From: Methanosphaera sp. | GTDB lineage: Archaea; Methanobacteriota; Methanobacteria; Methanobacteriales; Methanobacteriaceae | Assembly (NCBI GenBank): GCA_017430835.1 | Contig: JAFRMD010000052.1 | Coordinates: 1-31,790, forward strand | DNA length: 31,790 bases | Direction of reading: 5' to 3' | Shown here: positions 1 through 8,584 of the stretch, piece after piece | How the letters are laid out: each line of letters opens with the position of its first letter | How positions within the stretch are numbered: the first letter of the stretch is position 1 | Program-made: the position numbers and the translations under genes | The notes under the pieces: model-generated | Database searches by the model: none | What the model was told of the DNA's origin: nothing | What the model saw: the letters and a program-made list of their open reading frames with translations, nothing else

Positions 1-767
1 GCTTGTATTTGTTATGTGGGTCGTAATCCTTGTTTTAGTGGAATCTATTTTTCAATGAATTTTAAACCATAAATCAATTGATTTAAATAAAGTGGTTGTA
101 ATCCTTGTTTTAGTGGAATCTATTTTTCAATCCTGATTTCTTCATGTGATGGCAAGTCATTATATGTAAGTTGTAATCCTTGTTTTAGTGGAATCTATTT
201 TTCAATTAATTGTACATCATTGTTTCTATGTCCATTTGTATTTTGAAGTTGTAATCCTTGTTTTAGTGGAATCTATTTTTCAATGACTGAAGGAATCCAT
301 AAATGTCTGTCCAACAGTACTCATACTCGTTGTAATCCTTGTTTTAGTGGAATCTATTTTTCAATCAATTCAATATGATACAAAACTGATTTCATCAGAG
401 ATGGTAATGAAGTTGTAATCCTTGTTTTAGTGGAATCTATTTTTCAATCCTTTTTGAAGAGCATAGAGAAGAGTTGATTGATATATTTAGTAGTTGTAAT
501 CCTTGTTTTAGTGGAATCTATTTTTCAATGAATATAATAATACATTAGATGATATTAAAGCTACTTTTGACTATGTTGTAATCCTTGTTTTAGTGGAATC
601 TATTTTTCAATTAAGGAGATATATCTAATGTTAATTAATAATTATACATTTAAAGAGTTGTAATCCTTGTTTTAGTGGAATCTATTTTTCAATGAAATTG
701 AAAGGAATACAGTAACATATCCATTATTGAGTTGTAATCCTTGTTTTAGTGGAATCTATTTTTCAAT
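1..767 (-). CRISPR. CRISPR array 1 (left end outside window)
   Basis: Ten copies of a 37-bp repeat start at 20, 95, 170, 248, 329, 412, 493, 575, 657 and 731. They are separated by unique spacers of 37-46 bp, and bases 1-19 are part of a further spacer, so the array continues to the left. Read on the minus strand the repeat begins ATTGAAAAATAGATTCC and ends GGATTACAAC. Its last eight bases, ATTACAAC, resemble the ATTGAAAC 5' handle of many archaeal crRNAs, which sets the transcription direction as leftward. The leader (768-875) lies at the right end next to cas1. The repeat at 20, furthest from the leader, has ATTACGAC instead of ATTACAAC, matching array 2; the other nine look identical. Confidence 0.97.
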
Positions 768-875
768 AGCCGACTTTTTTCAGTATTTTTCTAATTAGAT
801 ATATTTTCCTTGCTCTTTATTAAATGTTTTGTTGGAAGGCTTAAAAATATGAAAAGATTGGAGTAGGTTTCCAAC
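768..875 (-). promoter_or_regulatory. Leader of CRISPR array 1
   Basis: This AT-rich segment lies between the first repeat and the cas1 stop codon. Read on the minus strand it holds CCAACAAAACATTTAATAAA, then GAGCAAGG, an A-rich run and GTCGGCT directly against the first repeat. All of this is matched in the leader of array 2 (13521-13629) with only a few differences. It also carries GGTTTCCAAC at 866-875 facing GTTGGAAGGC at 831-840, an imperfect version of the inverted repeat that is perfect in leader 2. The expected role is array promoter and Cas1-Cas2 docking site. The homology is seen directly; the function is inferred from the position. Confidence 0.85.
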
Positions 876-1853
876 TTACCATTTGTTATAAAAACCATTA
901 TATTCTTCATCATTTTGTATTGTATTTTTTAGTTTTATTATTTGATGTTCTATTATTTCATGATACGTTAGTTTTTGATTTTGATAGGTGATATCCGTTT
1001 CTAGTTTTTCTATGATTTTATTTATAATTAGTTTTCGTTTGTCTAGACTTATTTCTTCATTGTCATAATCAGCTATGCTTATCTGTTTATTATGTATTAT
1101 GGACAATATGGTTTTATCAACTATTTGTTGTCTGAATTCTTCGATTATGTCATATGTTAAGCTATGTCTTTTGTCTAAATCTTTATGTATTATTCCTATA
1201 TCTGGATTTAATCCATTTTTTAGTATTTCATTTGTTATTTGTGATGCTAATATTGCATATCCATAATTTAACATTGCATTTACCAAGTCATGTGCCGGTT
1301 TTTTTACTTCTGTTTTCGAATCCATATTCTTGAGGTATGAATATTTTTATCGCATCCCAATAATGTTTTGAAGATATTCCTTCTATTCCCAGTAATTCTT
1401 CTTTATTTGTTGTATTATTTATATTTTCTAAGTAGTATGTTATTTGTTTTATAATTTTTTCAACATAACTCTCTTTTTTATTCTTATTAAGTGTTTTTAA
1501 CGTGAATATTTGGTTTTTTATTTTGGATTTTATAATTTCTTTGGCTGTTTTATTGACTTAATGTCATCACTATAATAAACTTGTTTTTTTAGTAAAGATA
1601 TTTTTGTTTGATTTCCCATACTATTTATTACGTAGTTTGTTTGGTTCGTATAATAGTTAATAGAAATTATATTTACATTATTTCTTGTTAGTAATGTTAA
1701 TGCATCAAAGGTAATGTATCCTTTCCCTAGTATTGTCATGCTATTAATTTTTTCTGCCAAATCATCATAAATAACTTTATCATTGTCTTTTATTATTATA
1801 TGATTATCTTGTTTGTGTATTGTTTTATCAAATCCGTCTATTATAAGTTTTAT
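876..1853 (-). pseudogene. cas1: cas1, start codon lost and frame broken twice
   Basis: Cas1 is the integrase that inserts new spacers together with Cas2. The N-terminal part (1530-1853; contains MTILGKGYITFDALTLL) and the C-terminal part (876-1325; contains KKPAHDLVNAMLNYGYAIL and DLDKRHSLTYDIIEEF) are in the same frame. The middle, including ELLGIEGISSKHYWDAI, is in another frame. One A is missing from the run at 1548-1551 and one is extra in the run at 1299-1305, so the two changes compensate but leave a stop at 1530. The expected ATG at 1851-1853 is ATA: an ATGA overlap with the cas2 stop has become ATAA. The catalytic Glu, His and Asp contexts all remain, so decay is recent, or the two indels are homopolymer read errors. 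The lost start is not explained by such errors. About 325 residues if repaired, normal for Cas1. Confidence 0.88.
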
Positions 1854-2137
1854 AGTAACACCCCATATTCTTTATTATCTTCTGATGGTAGTCGGTTTTC
1901 TCCCTGGATTATAATGGTTTTTTGACAACTATGACATATTTCTAGATGAATTATCGAATCTTTATCTGATTGAATATTTTCTTTTGTATATTCTTGTAAT
2001 TTTTTTCTTGAACTTTTATCTAAATATCCTGAAAATACTGATTTTTGTATTCTATTTAATCCAAAGTGTCTTAATTTTTTTATTAAATGATTTCTGTTGT
2101 TTGTTTCTTCTATATCATATATTATCACTGTTAACAT
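1850..2137 (-). CDS. cas2: CRISPR adaptation protein Cas2
   Basis: This is a 95-residue protein beginning MLTVIIYDIE, the first beta strand of the Cas2 ferredoxin-like fold with its conserved Asp, followed by a basic helix (HLIKKLRHFGLNRIQKSVF) typical of the family. Length is normal. Cas2 forms the central dimer of the Cas1-Cas2 integration complex. A GGTGA ribosome-binding site lies just before the ATG on the minus strand, and a TATA-rich stretch (2153-2165) lies about 20 bases upstream. It is the first gene of a leftward cas2-cas1 unit that runs into the array 1 leader. The reading frame is intact, although the partner cas1 is damaged. Confidence 0.95.
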   Translation of the reverse strand: MLTVIIYDIEETNNRNHLIKKLRHFGLNRIQKSVFSGYLDKSSRKKLQEYTKENIQSDKDSIIHLEICHSCQKTIIIQGENRLPSEDNKEYGVLL

Positions 2138-2450
2138 ATTTTCACCAAACCATTATATTTATATACTAGAAGAACTAATATAAGATAATCGGTTGAATAA
2201 TACAGTTAATCGATTTAAAAATAGTAGGTAGTTGATTTAATAAGAATTAATTTATAGTATAAAAAAATTCTTGTATATTTGGCGGTATACTAATTTATAC
2301 TATAAATTAAGACTTTAATGTTAGACCATAAAATAAAATGTTTTATCTTATAGTCATATATCAGCTTTATTACTTAATTGTTATAAATGTTTTGATATTT
2401 TTCTTATTTTTATTAGGTATCTACTCATTAATAAATTTGTGAGGTAGATC
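2138..2450. promoter_or_regulatory. Divergent promoter region with 17-bp inverted repeat
   Basis: This 313-bp gap separates the leftward cas2-cas1 unit from the rightward nurA-herA unit and holds no gene. It contains a perfect 17-bp inverted repeat, TTAATTTATAGTATAAA at 2247-2263 and its complement at 2294-2310, with 30 bases between. Each arm contains a near-palindromic TATA-like core. The repeat sits roughly midway between the two start codons, so it could be divergent core promoters or a dimeric operator. A ribosome-binding site, GAGGT, precedes nurA at 2440. Confidence 0.6.
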
Positions 2451-3557
2451 ATGATTAATGAACTATTAAAAACTTCTATTGAATCTAGAAGTATAATTAA
2501 CGAAAGTATAACTTCTTCTTTTGAAGATATACAATCTGCTGATATTATGGATAAATGGATTGATTATAACTTTGAAAATAATCACAGTGCTTCCAAATTC
2601 ATAGCAGTTGATGGCAGCATCAATTCCACATCCTTAGTTGTTGGTGATATCTCTGCCATAAGTAGTCATGCATTGTATACGGATAGGCAAGAAACTAAGT
2701 ATATCAAATCTTTAAATGAAGTTACATTTATTCCATCAAGCCAATATGACTATACCAAAGCGTTAAATAAACAAATGAACATAATGGAGTTAAAATGCAT
2801 ACTTGATAGTCTTAATGATAAAGATGTTGATTATGTATTATTGGATGGGGATTTACATAGTATTTTAGATCATATTGCTATGGGTGTTAAATCTAGCATG
2901 AGTAATGATGAAGATATTATGCTTTTAACAAATGAAATTATCCATGATATTCAAAGTGATAGATTCCAACTTCCAACATTACAGGATATTCAAAGAAAAC
3001 CATTTAATTTATCTAAATACAATAAATTTGATTATTTAATGCATTATTTGATGATAGAACAATTGTCCATTATTTGTCATATCTTAAAGAATTTTAATCA
3101 TAAAATTATATCAATATCTAAAACAAGTCATAGTCATAATATTTGTAAAAAAAGTTTATCTGATAGGGCATTGTTTGAATATTATTGCAGTAACTCTGGT
3201 TACTCCGAATATTATAAAAATGATGACAATAGATTTAGAATCCATACACCATTTTATGTCAAATATAAATCATACCCAGTATACGACGAATATCTGAGTA
3301 ATCTAATATTCACAAATAGGTTTGTTAAATTAAGTAAAATTGCCAGTCCAATAAAAATACAATTGTCTTATGATGCCAGTGAAAAGGAATTTATTGATGT
3401 GTTAAATATGTTAAATACGATAAGTTTGACTTCCACAGGTTATCCGGTTATTTTAAAGAAGGTACATGATGATATAAAAATAACTAATAAAAATATGAAT
3501 AATATCATTAGAAATATGGGGTTAAATAATTTAAAACAAGAGAGGAGTATGTTATGA
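2451..3557 (+). CDS. nurA: NurA-family 5'-3' nuclease
   Basis: NurA is a toroidal, metal-dependent DNA nuclease that works with the HerA translocase in archaeal DNA-end resection. This 368-residue protein shows the NurA motifs in order: FIAVDGSIN near residues 50-57 (catalytic Asp 54), YVLLDGDLHS near 127-136 (Asp 132), a basic KTSHSHN segment in the middle, and a C-terminal GYPVILKKVHDD with His 339. Length is within the usual NurA range. The stop overlaps the herA start by ATGA (3554-3557), so the two are translationally coupled. Archaeal nurA-herA usually travels with mre11-rad50; here neither is present and the pair stands between the adaptation genes and the csm operon. The family call rests on motif positions and the HerA partner. 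Confidence 0.87.
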   Translation: MINELLKTSIESRSIINESITSSFEDIQSADIMDKWIDYNFENNHSASKFIAVDGSINSTSLVVGDISAISSHALYTDRQETKYIKSLNEVTFIPSSQYDYTKALNKQMNIMELKCILDSLNDKDVDYVLLDGDLHSILDHIAMGVKSSMSNDEDIMLLTNEIIHDIQSDRFQLPTLQDIQRKPFNLSKYNKFDYLMHYLMIEQLSIICHILKNFNHKIISISKTSHSHNICKKSLSDRALFEYYCSNSGYSEYYKNDDNRFRIHTPFYVKYKSYPVYDEYLSNLIFTNRFVKLSKIASPIKIQLSYDASEKEFIDVLNMLNTISLTSTGYPVILKKVHDDIKITNKNMNNIIRNMGLNNLKQERSML

Positions 3558-5107
3558 ATAAAGATGATATAATAGCAAGATGTATTGGTGAAAATTCTGT
3601 TACGAATGTTGAAATAATATCAAAAAATCCATTAAAACAGGGATCATATGTATGTATGGAAGAGAATAATTCAATTACACTGGGTATGATTAACAAAGTT
3701 TATAGTGGTAATTTATTATTTGATGAGAAAATACAATTACCTGATGATATTGAACAAGTAAGAAATACAATTCACACATTTAATGAATATTATAGGGCTG
3801 ATGTAAAAATACTAGGTGATATTGATACATTGGAATTATCTAAAGTTGCACTTAAGTCAAATACGCCTGTACGTCTTGCTAAAACAGATGAATTAAATAA
3901 AATATTCAATAATAATGATGGTATAGAATTAGGAACTATTACCTCAAATAAAAAGGTTAAAATAAACCTCGATCCTGATCAAATGATTAGTAAACATTTA
4001 GCTATACTTGCTATGACCGGTGGTGGAAAATCCAATACTACGGCCGTAATTATTGATGAAATACTTAAAATTCATGGTTGTATAGTATTATTTGATATGC
4101 ACTCTGAATATGGTAATATCGAATTTAAAAATGGAAATGTTAATAGAATCAAGGCAGAAGTAAATCTTTATGACTTAAAAGAATATGAAATTGCTAAATT
4201 ATCTGGAATATCCTCACAGGCAAGTACTCAGGAGCGAGTATTATATCAAGCTATTAAAAATGTAAAAAATAATCTAAGAATGGATATAGAAAAAGTTCCT
4301 GATGAATATTCAAATGTTGATAGAGCGGGTCAGGAAAAAATTAAAGCTTCAGTAGTAAAAGAATATAAATTGCAGTATTTAGATAAGATTAAATATGAAT
4401 TAAATAACTTAAAAACAGAAAATAATAAAAAGGAAAACGAGTCTATTGAAGCAACAATTGCAAAAATCAATCATAATTTAATACATAAACACAAAGCAAT
4501 ACTTAATGAAGATCAAGATGAGGATATTGTTAAACAGATTAAACCTAATTGTGTTAACATCATAGAGTTTGGTCAGATAGATGAAATGAATGCCAAAATA
4601 ATCATAGATAAATTATTGAAAGATATATTATTATGGAGGAAAAATGCGGAGTTAAACAATGAATTCACTGATTGTTATATTAATTATCCGGTATTCTGTA
4701 TGATAGAAGAAGCACATACGCTAGCATCTAATGATGATGAAAACAATGGGCCTAGATATCGTATTCAAAGAATTGCAAAAGAGGGAAGGAAATTTGGTGT
4801 GGGCTTAGGACTTATTAGTCAAAGACCAAAAAATTTAGATTCCGATATTCTTTCACAGATTAATAATTGGATTGTCCTCAAAATTGTTGAACCCGGAGAT
4901 CAAAGATACATACAGGAATGTAGTGATAATATCAGTAATGAATTGATTGAAGAACTTCCAAGTTTAAATACTGGTGAAGCGATTATAACAGGACCAATGG
5001 TTAAAATGCCATCAATTTGTAAAATCAACTTATTCAAGGGTAAAAAGATCGGTCAAAACCCAAAAATCACAAATAAATGGAAGAACTATTATGAAAAAAA
5101 ACATTAA
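3554..5107 (+). CDS. herA: HerA-family hexameric DNA translocase
   Basis: HerA is a FtsK/HerA-superfamily ATPase that forms a hexameric ring, pumps DNA and feeds NurA. In this 517-residue protein an N-terminal beta-rich HAS-type domain (about 1-115) is followed by a Walker A motif, MTGGGKSNTT, at residues 154-163, then IVLFDMHSEY, a Lys/Glu-rich helical insertion at about 240-320, the Walker B segment CMIEEAHTLAS, and LGLISQRPKNLDSDILSQ, a HerA signature. Length is typical. The start overlaps the nurA stop (ATGA). A 117-bp AT-rich gap with TATA-like sequence separates it from csm1, so the csm genes probably have their own promoter. All ATPase motifs look intact. Confidence 0.93.
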   Translation: MNKDDIIARCIGENSVTNVEIISKNPLKQGSYVCMEENNSITLGMINKVYSGNLLFDEKIQLPDDIEQVRNTIHTFNEYYRADVKILGDIDTLELSKVALKSNTPVRLAKTDELNKIFNNNDGIELGTITSNKKVKINLDPDQMISKHLAILAMTGGGKSNTTAVIIDEILKIHGCIVLFDMHSEYGNIEFKNGNVNRIKAEVNLYDLKEYEIAKLSGISSQASTQERVLYQAIKNVKNNLRMDIEKVPDEYSNVDRAGQEKIKASVVKEYKLQYLDKIKYELNNLKTENNKKENESIEATIAKINHNLIHKHKAILNEDQDEDIVKQIKPNCVNIIEFGQIDEMNAKIIIDKLLKDILLWRKNAELNNEFTDCYINYPVFCMIEEAHTLASNDDENNGPRYRIQRIAKEGRKFGVGLGLISQRPKNLDSDILSQINNWIVLKIVEPGDQRYIQECSDNISNELIEELPSLNTGEAIITGPMVKMPSICKINLFKGKKIGQNPKITNKWKNYYEKKH

Positions 5108-5224
5108 AGCATGAACACAAATTTAATAAAATGTATGATAATGATGTATTATATTAATACCATTACTAATAAATATTAAAATAACAATCAAATGAACAAT
5201 CAAAATGTTTAGGAGAATAAGCAC

Positions 5225-7588
5225 ATGTCATATGAAAGTAATGAATATGATGATTTGGTACTGGCTGGATTGCTACATGATATAGGTAAATTTTATCAAC
5301 GAGCAGATTCTAGTCAACCACCATTATACAAAAATGATAAAACAGACTATGGGTACTCTGGTGCCCATAGTAAATGGTCAAGCCAGTTTATTATTGACTA
5401 TTTCGGTAAAGACAATGAAATAAATAATCTGGTATTATACCACCATAAAAAGAGTTTATATAAAAATGATGAAAATTTAATAAATATAATAACCAAAGCA
5501 GATAGTTCATCGGCTTATGAAAGAGAAAAAAGTGATGAAGAACAAGATGCTTATAATGAACCATTAATATCAATATTTTCTGAAGTTGAATTAAATGATA
5601 TTCAAACAAAAAAACATTACATGAATCTTGTACCATTAAACTTAGACAACTATGACTTATTATATCCTATCAAAGAAAAACCTTCAATGAATAATTACAA
5701 TAGATTATGGGAAGATTTCAAAAATGAATTTGTAAAGATAAAAAATTTAAATGACATCACTACAATATTATCAATACTAAAAAAGTATACAACAACAGTA
5801 CCATCAGCCATATATAAATCCGAGCCTGATGTATCATTATACGACCACTTAAAAACTACTGCAGCAATAGCAACTGCCAGATATAACTACTTACTACAAC
5901 ACAAAAAGATAACCAAAACATCGGATATTAAAGAAAATTACATAGTGATAAACTGTTCAATATCAGGGATACAAAAATTTATATATAAAATTAACTCACC
6001 ATCCAATGCACAACGTGGTATGGCAAAAAGACTTAGAGGAAGATCATTTTACCTATCATTACTCATGGATACAATCTCCCAATATATGATAAAGAAATTA
6101 AACTTAACCGAATGTAACATTATCTTCTCATCAGGAGGTAAATTCACCATTCTTGCCGATAATAGTCATAAAACTCTCCAAACGATAACAGAGATACAAG
6201 ATAAAATTAACAGGTTACTTATCAACTGGTTTAATGCAGAATTATATTTTTCAATGGTTTATACTACCTGTACTGATGGTGACTTTAAAGACTTTGGAAA
6301 AATCACATCTAAACTAGCACAACTAACGAATGTTGATAAGAATACTAAATTTATCAATCAATTAGATACAATATTTAAAACAGAAGATGATGTAAGATAT
6401 GATAATATATGTTCTGTTTGTGGAAATCTTACAGAAAAAAATATATGTCAAGTCTGTGAAGAACATCAAAAACTTGGTACACGATTGGCTAATGCAGAAT
6501 ACATGATACGATATTACTCTAATAAAAAAGATAAATCGACCGATACCTATTTTAAAGATTTAAGTATAGGATATAAATTCTTAGATAATGCTGTGAATAT
6601 AGTTAAAATAATAAAAGAACTATCTAACACTTGTGAACATGTTGACGTATTAAAAATTAATGATACAAACTTCCTGGATTTAACTAGCAAAATACAGTCA
6701 AACAATGTATCTTTTTCATTTAAATTTATAGGAAATAATATCCCATCATATGATAATACGAATATTACTTTCGAAGAAATTGCTAGTAAATCCCACGGTG
6801 CTAACAGATTATCAGTAGCTAAAATGGATGTTGATAATTTAGGATTAATCTTTGCTAAGGGACTTGATAATGCAAGTATTTCACGTGTATCCTCATTAAG
6901 TTTATATTTGGATATATTCTTTGCAGGAATAATCAACAAACTGGCAGAAAAATATGATATTTACATTACATATTCTGGAGGGGATGATTTACTGGTAATT
7001 GGTGCATATGATAAAATCATAGAGTTTTCAATGAGATTAAAAGAAGAATTTAAAAATTATACCTGTAACCATGATGCCATAACAATCTCATCGGGTATTA
7101 GTATTGTACGTTCTAAGTTTCCTATATCAAAAGCAATACACTACGCTGATGATAACCTGGAAAAATCAAAAACACTTGGTAAAAATAAGATTACATTATT
7201 TAACCAGACTGTTAAATGGAATACACAGGACAAACTAAACAATCATATAAACGAAAAAATTTATGGTTTGGATAGAATAATGGAATTTTCTAATGAAATG
7301 GAGAAGTATGTGCAGGATAAAAGGTTATCTAAGGGTTTTATATATTCCCTATCAATGTTATATAACCAATACTTTGAAGAGATTAATGTCTTGAATGAAG
7401 TTGAATATGAGAAAAAATATTCATTAGCTGTTAAAAATAAAAAATACATACCATTATTTAAATATAAACTTAGAACATTAAAATCAGATAAAGAATTATT
7501 CAAATTTGCAGATGAAGAATTTAGTAAGAATTGTTACATGCCTTGGATTAAAATAATTCAAAATTGGGTACTGCTTCGAACAAGGTGA
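5225..7588 (+). CDS. csm1: Cas10/Csm1, large subunit of type III-A complex
   Basis: Cas10 is the signalling and DNase subunit of the Csm complex. It makes cyclic oligoadenylates in its palm domain and cuts single-stranded DNA with its HD domain when target RNA is bound. The 787 residues show LAGLLHDIGK at 13-22 (HD: His 18, Asp 19), GAHSKWS (His 48), a His-His pair at 73-74, a Zn ribbon (Cys 396, 399, 408, 411), and the cyclase motif SGGDDLLVIG with GGDD at 585-588. Both active sites therefore appear intact, and length is normal for Csm1. The start has TTAGGAGAA about eight bases upstream. It opens an operon of seven genes with gaps of at most 20 bases, counting the chosen starts. Confidence 0.97.
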   Translation: MSYESNEYDDLVLAGLLHDIGKFYQRADSSQPPLYKNDKTDYGYSGAHSKWSSQFIIDYFGKDNEINNLVLYHHKKSLYKNDENLINIITKADSSSAYEREKSDEEQDAYNEPLISIFSEVELNDIQTKKHYMNLVPLNLDNYDLLYPIKEKPSMNNYNRLWEDFKNEFVKIKNLNDITTILSILKKYTTTVPSAIYKSEPDVSLYDHLKTTAAIATARYNYLLQHKKITKTSDIKENYIVINCSISGIQKFIYKINSPSNAQRGMAKRLRGRSFYLSLLMDTISQYMIKKLNLTECNIIFSSGGKFTILADNSHKTLQTITEIQDKINRLLINWFNAELYFSMVYTTCTDGDFKDFGKITSKLAQLTNVDKNTKFINQLDTIFKTEDDVRYDNICSVCGNLTEKNICQVCEEHQKLGTRLANAEYMIRYYSNKKDKSTDTYFKDLSIGYKFLDNAVNIVKIIKELSNTCEHVDVLKINDTNFLDLTSKIQSNNVSFSFKFIGNNIPSYDNTNITFEEIASKSHGANRLSVAKMDVDNLGLIFAKGLDNASISRVSSLSLYLDIFFAGIINKLAEKYDIYITYSGGDDLLVIGAYDKIIEFSMRLKEEFKNYTCNHDAITISSGISIVRSKFPISKAIHYADDNLEKSKTLGKNKITLFNQTVKWNTQDKLNNHINEKIYGLDRIMEFSNEMEKYVQDKRLSKGFIYSLSMLYNQYFEEINVLNEVEYEKKYSLAVKNKKYIPLFKYKLRTLKSDKELFKFADEEFSKNCYMPWIKIIQNWVLLRTR

Positions 7589-7592
7589 AAAT

Positions 7593-8564
7593 ATGGCTTT
7601 AACTGATAGATATAAAAATAATAATAAAAATTCTATTAAGATAAAAAAAAATAGTAAAAAGAAAAATCCTAAAAATAATGGAAGGAAAGGCAAAGTTAAA
7701 GATAAGGATGATATGGATAAAAAAATTGATTATATTAACACTCTTAATGACTTGGATAAATTAACAACAAAAAATATAACTAAATTCGAAGGTGAATGGT
7801 CATACTTTATTGCAGAATACTTTAAAGAAAAACTTAATATTAACCAGTTAAGGGATATACATCAGTTATTAAAGAATATTGAACAAAAAATATCCAATAA
7901 TAACTGCACTTGGAATGACATTAAATTGGATTATAACCTATTAAAACTTAATATTAACTTAAAAAATGAGCGATTCACTATCCCATATAAATTTTATCAA
8001 TTGATATATTCCTTTATAAATATTATTGATAAAGTAGCTGAGAATAAAAAAATAGAACATCTTCAAAAAGTCATGATAATGATTGATGCAATGGTAGGTT
8101 ATCATAAATACATAAATAAACAGCGATTAAACAAGAATAATAGTTCATTAAAAGACATGACATTAAAAATAAATTCAAAGTATATGTTGGATATAACTAA
8201 AAAGGAAAATTATGTAAATGACACAAAAATAATTGCTAATTCAATTAGTAAAGATAAAAATGTTACAATACATCAATTAAGAAAAATATTTAATGTATAC
8301 AAATCATGGGAAAAGAAGTTAGATGACAATTGGTCTAATATCGAAGAGGATTATTATCTGTTTTATCCAAAACTAGCATATATGACTGGGCGTGGATTAA
8401 TAACTGATGAATTCTTTAAATTGATAGTTTATTGTATGGATATTATAGATACGGGCGATAATAAAGATAAAATATTGAAATTTAAAAACTATATAAAATA
8501 TTACGAGGCAATAATTAGTTATTATACATATCAAAATGTGAAAAATGAAGTTGATACTTATTAA
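7593..8564 (+). CDS. csm2: Double-length Csm2 (tandem Csm2-like domains)
   Basis: Csm2 is the small helical subunit that lines the middle of the Csm complex, normally about 120-160 residues. This protein has 323. After a Lys/Asn-rich basic tail (about 1-45) it contains two alignable units. Unit 1 (about 70-175) has LNINQLRDIHQLL and YSFINIIDKVAENKK. Unit 2 (about 212-316) has VTIHQLRKIFNVY, FYPKLAYMTGRG (257-268) and YCMDIIDTGDNKDK. Unit 2 keeps the PKLAY-x-x-GR signature of Csm2; unit 1 has lost it but matches in register before and after. The position after csm1 and before csm3 is the standard csm2 slot. Start ATG four bases after the GGTGA that includes the csm1 stop. Confidence 0.85.
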   Translation: MALTDRYKNNNKNSIKIKKNSKKKNPKNNGRKGKVKDKDDMDKKIDYINTLNDLDKLTTKNITKFEGEWSYFIAEYFKEKLNINQLRDIHQLLKNIEQKISNNNCTWNDIKLDYNLLKLNINLKNERFTIPYKFYQLIYSFINIIDKVAENKKIEHLQKVMIMIDAMVGYHKYINKQRLNKNNSSLKDMTLKINSKYMLDITKKENYVNDTKIIANSISKDKNVTIHQLRKIFNVYKSWEKKLDDNWSNIEEDYYLFYPKLAYMTGRGLITDEFFKLIVYCMDIIDTGDNKDKILKFKNYIKYYEAIISYYTYQNVKNEVDTY

Positions 8565-8584
8565 AAATAGGAGAGTTGTTTAAA

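Noticed and set aside
1..767. Spacers targeting genes of this window
   Set aside because: No spacer match to the genes here was noticed by eye, but an exhaustive comparison was not possible; a search of all spacers against the genome would settle it.
6547..6939. 130-codon minus-strand frame
   Set aside because: It lies wholly opposite csm1, whose motifs are intact in the plus frame.
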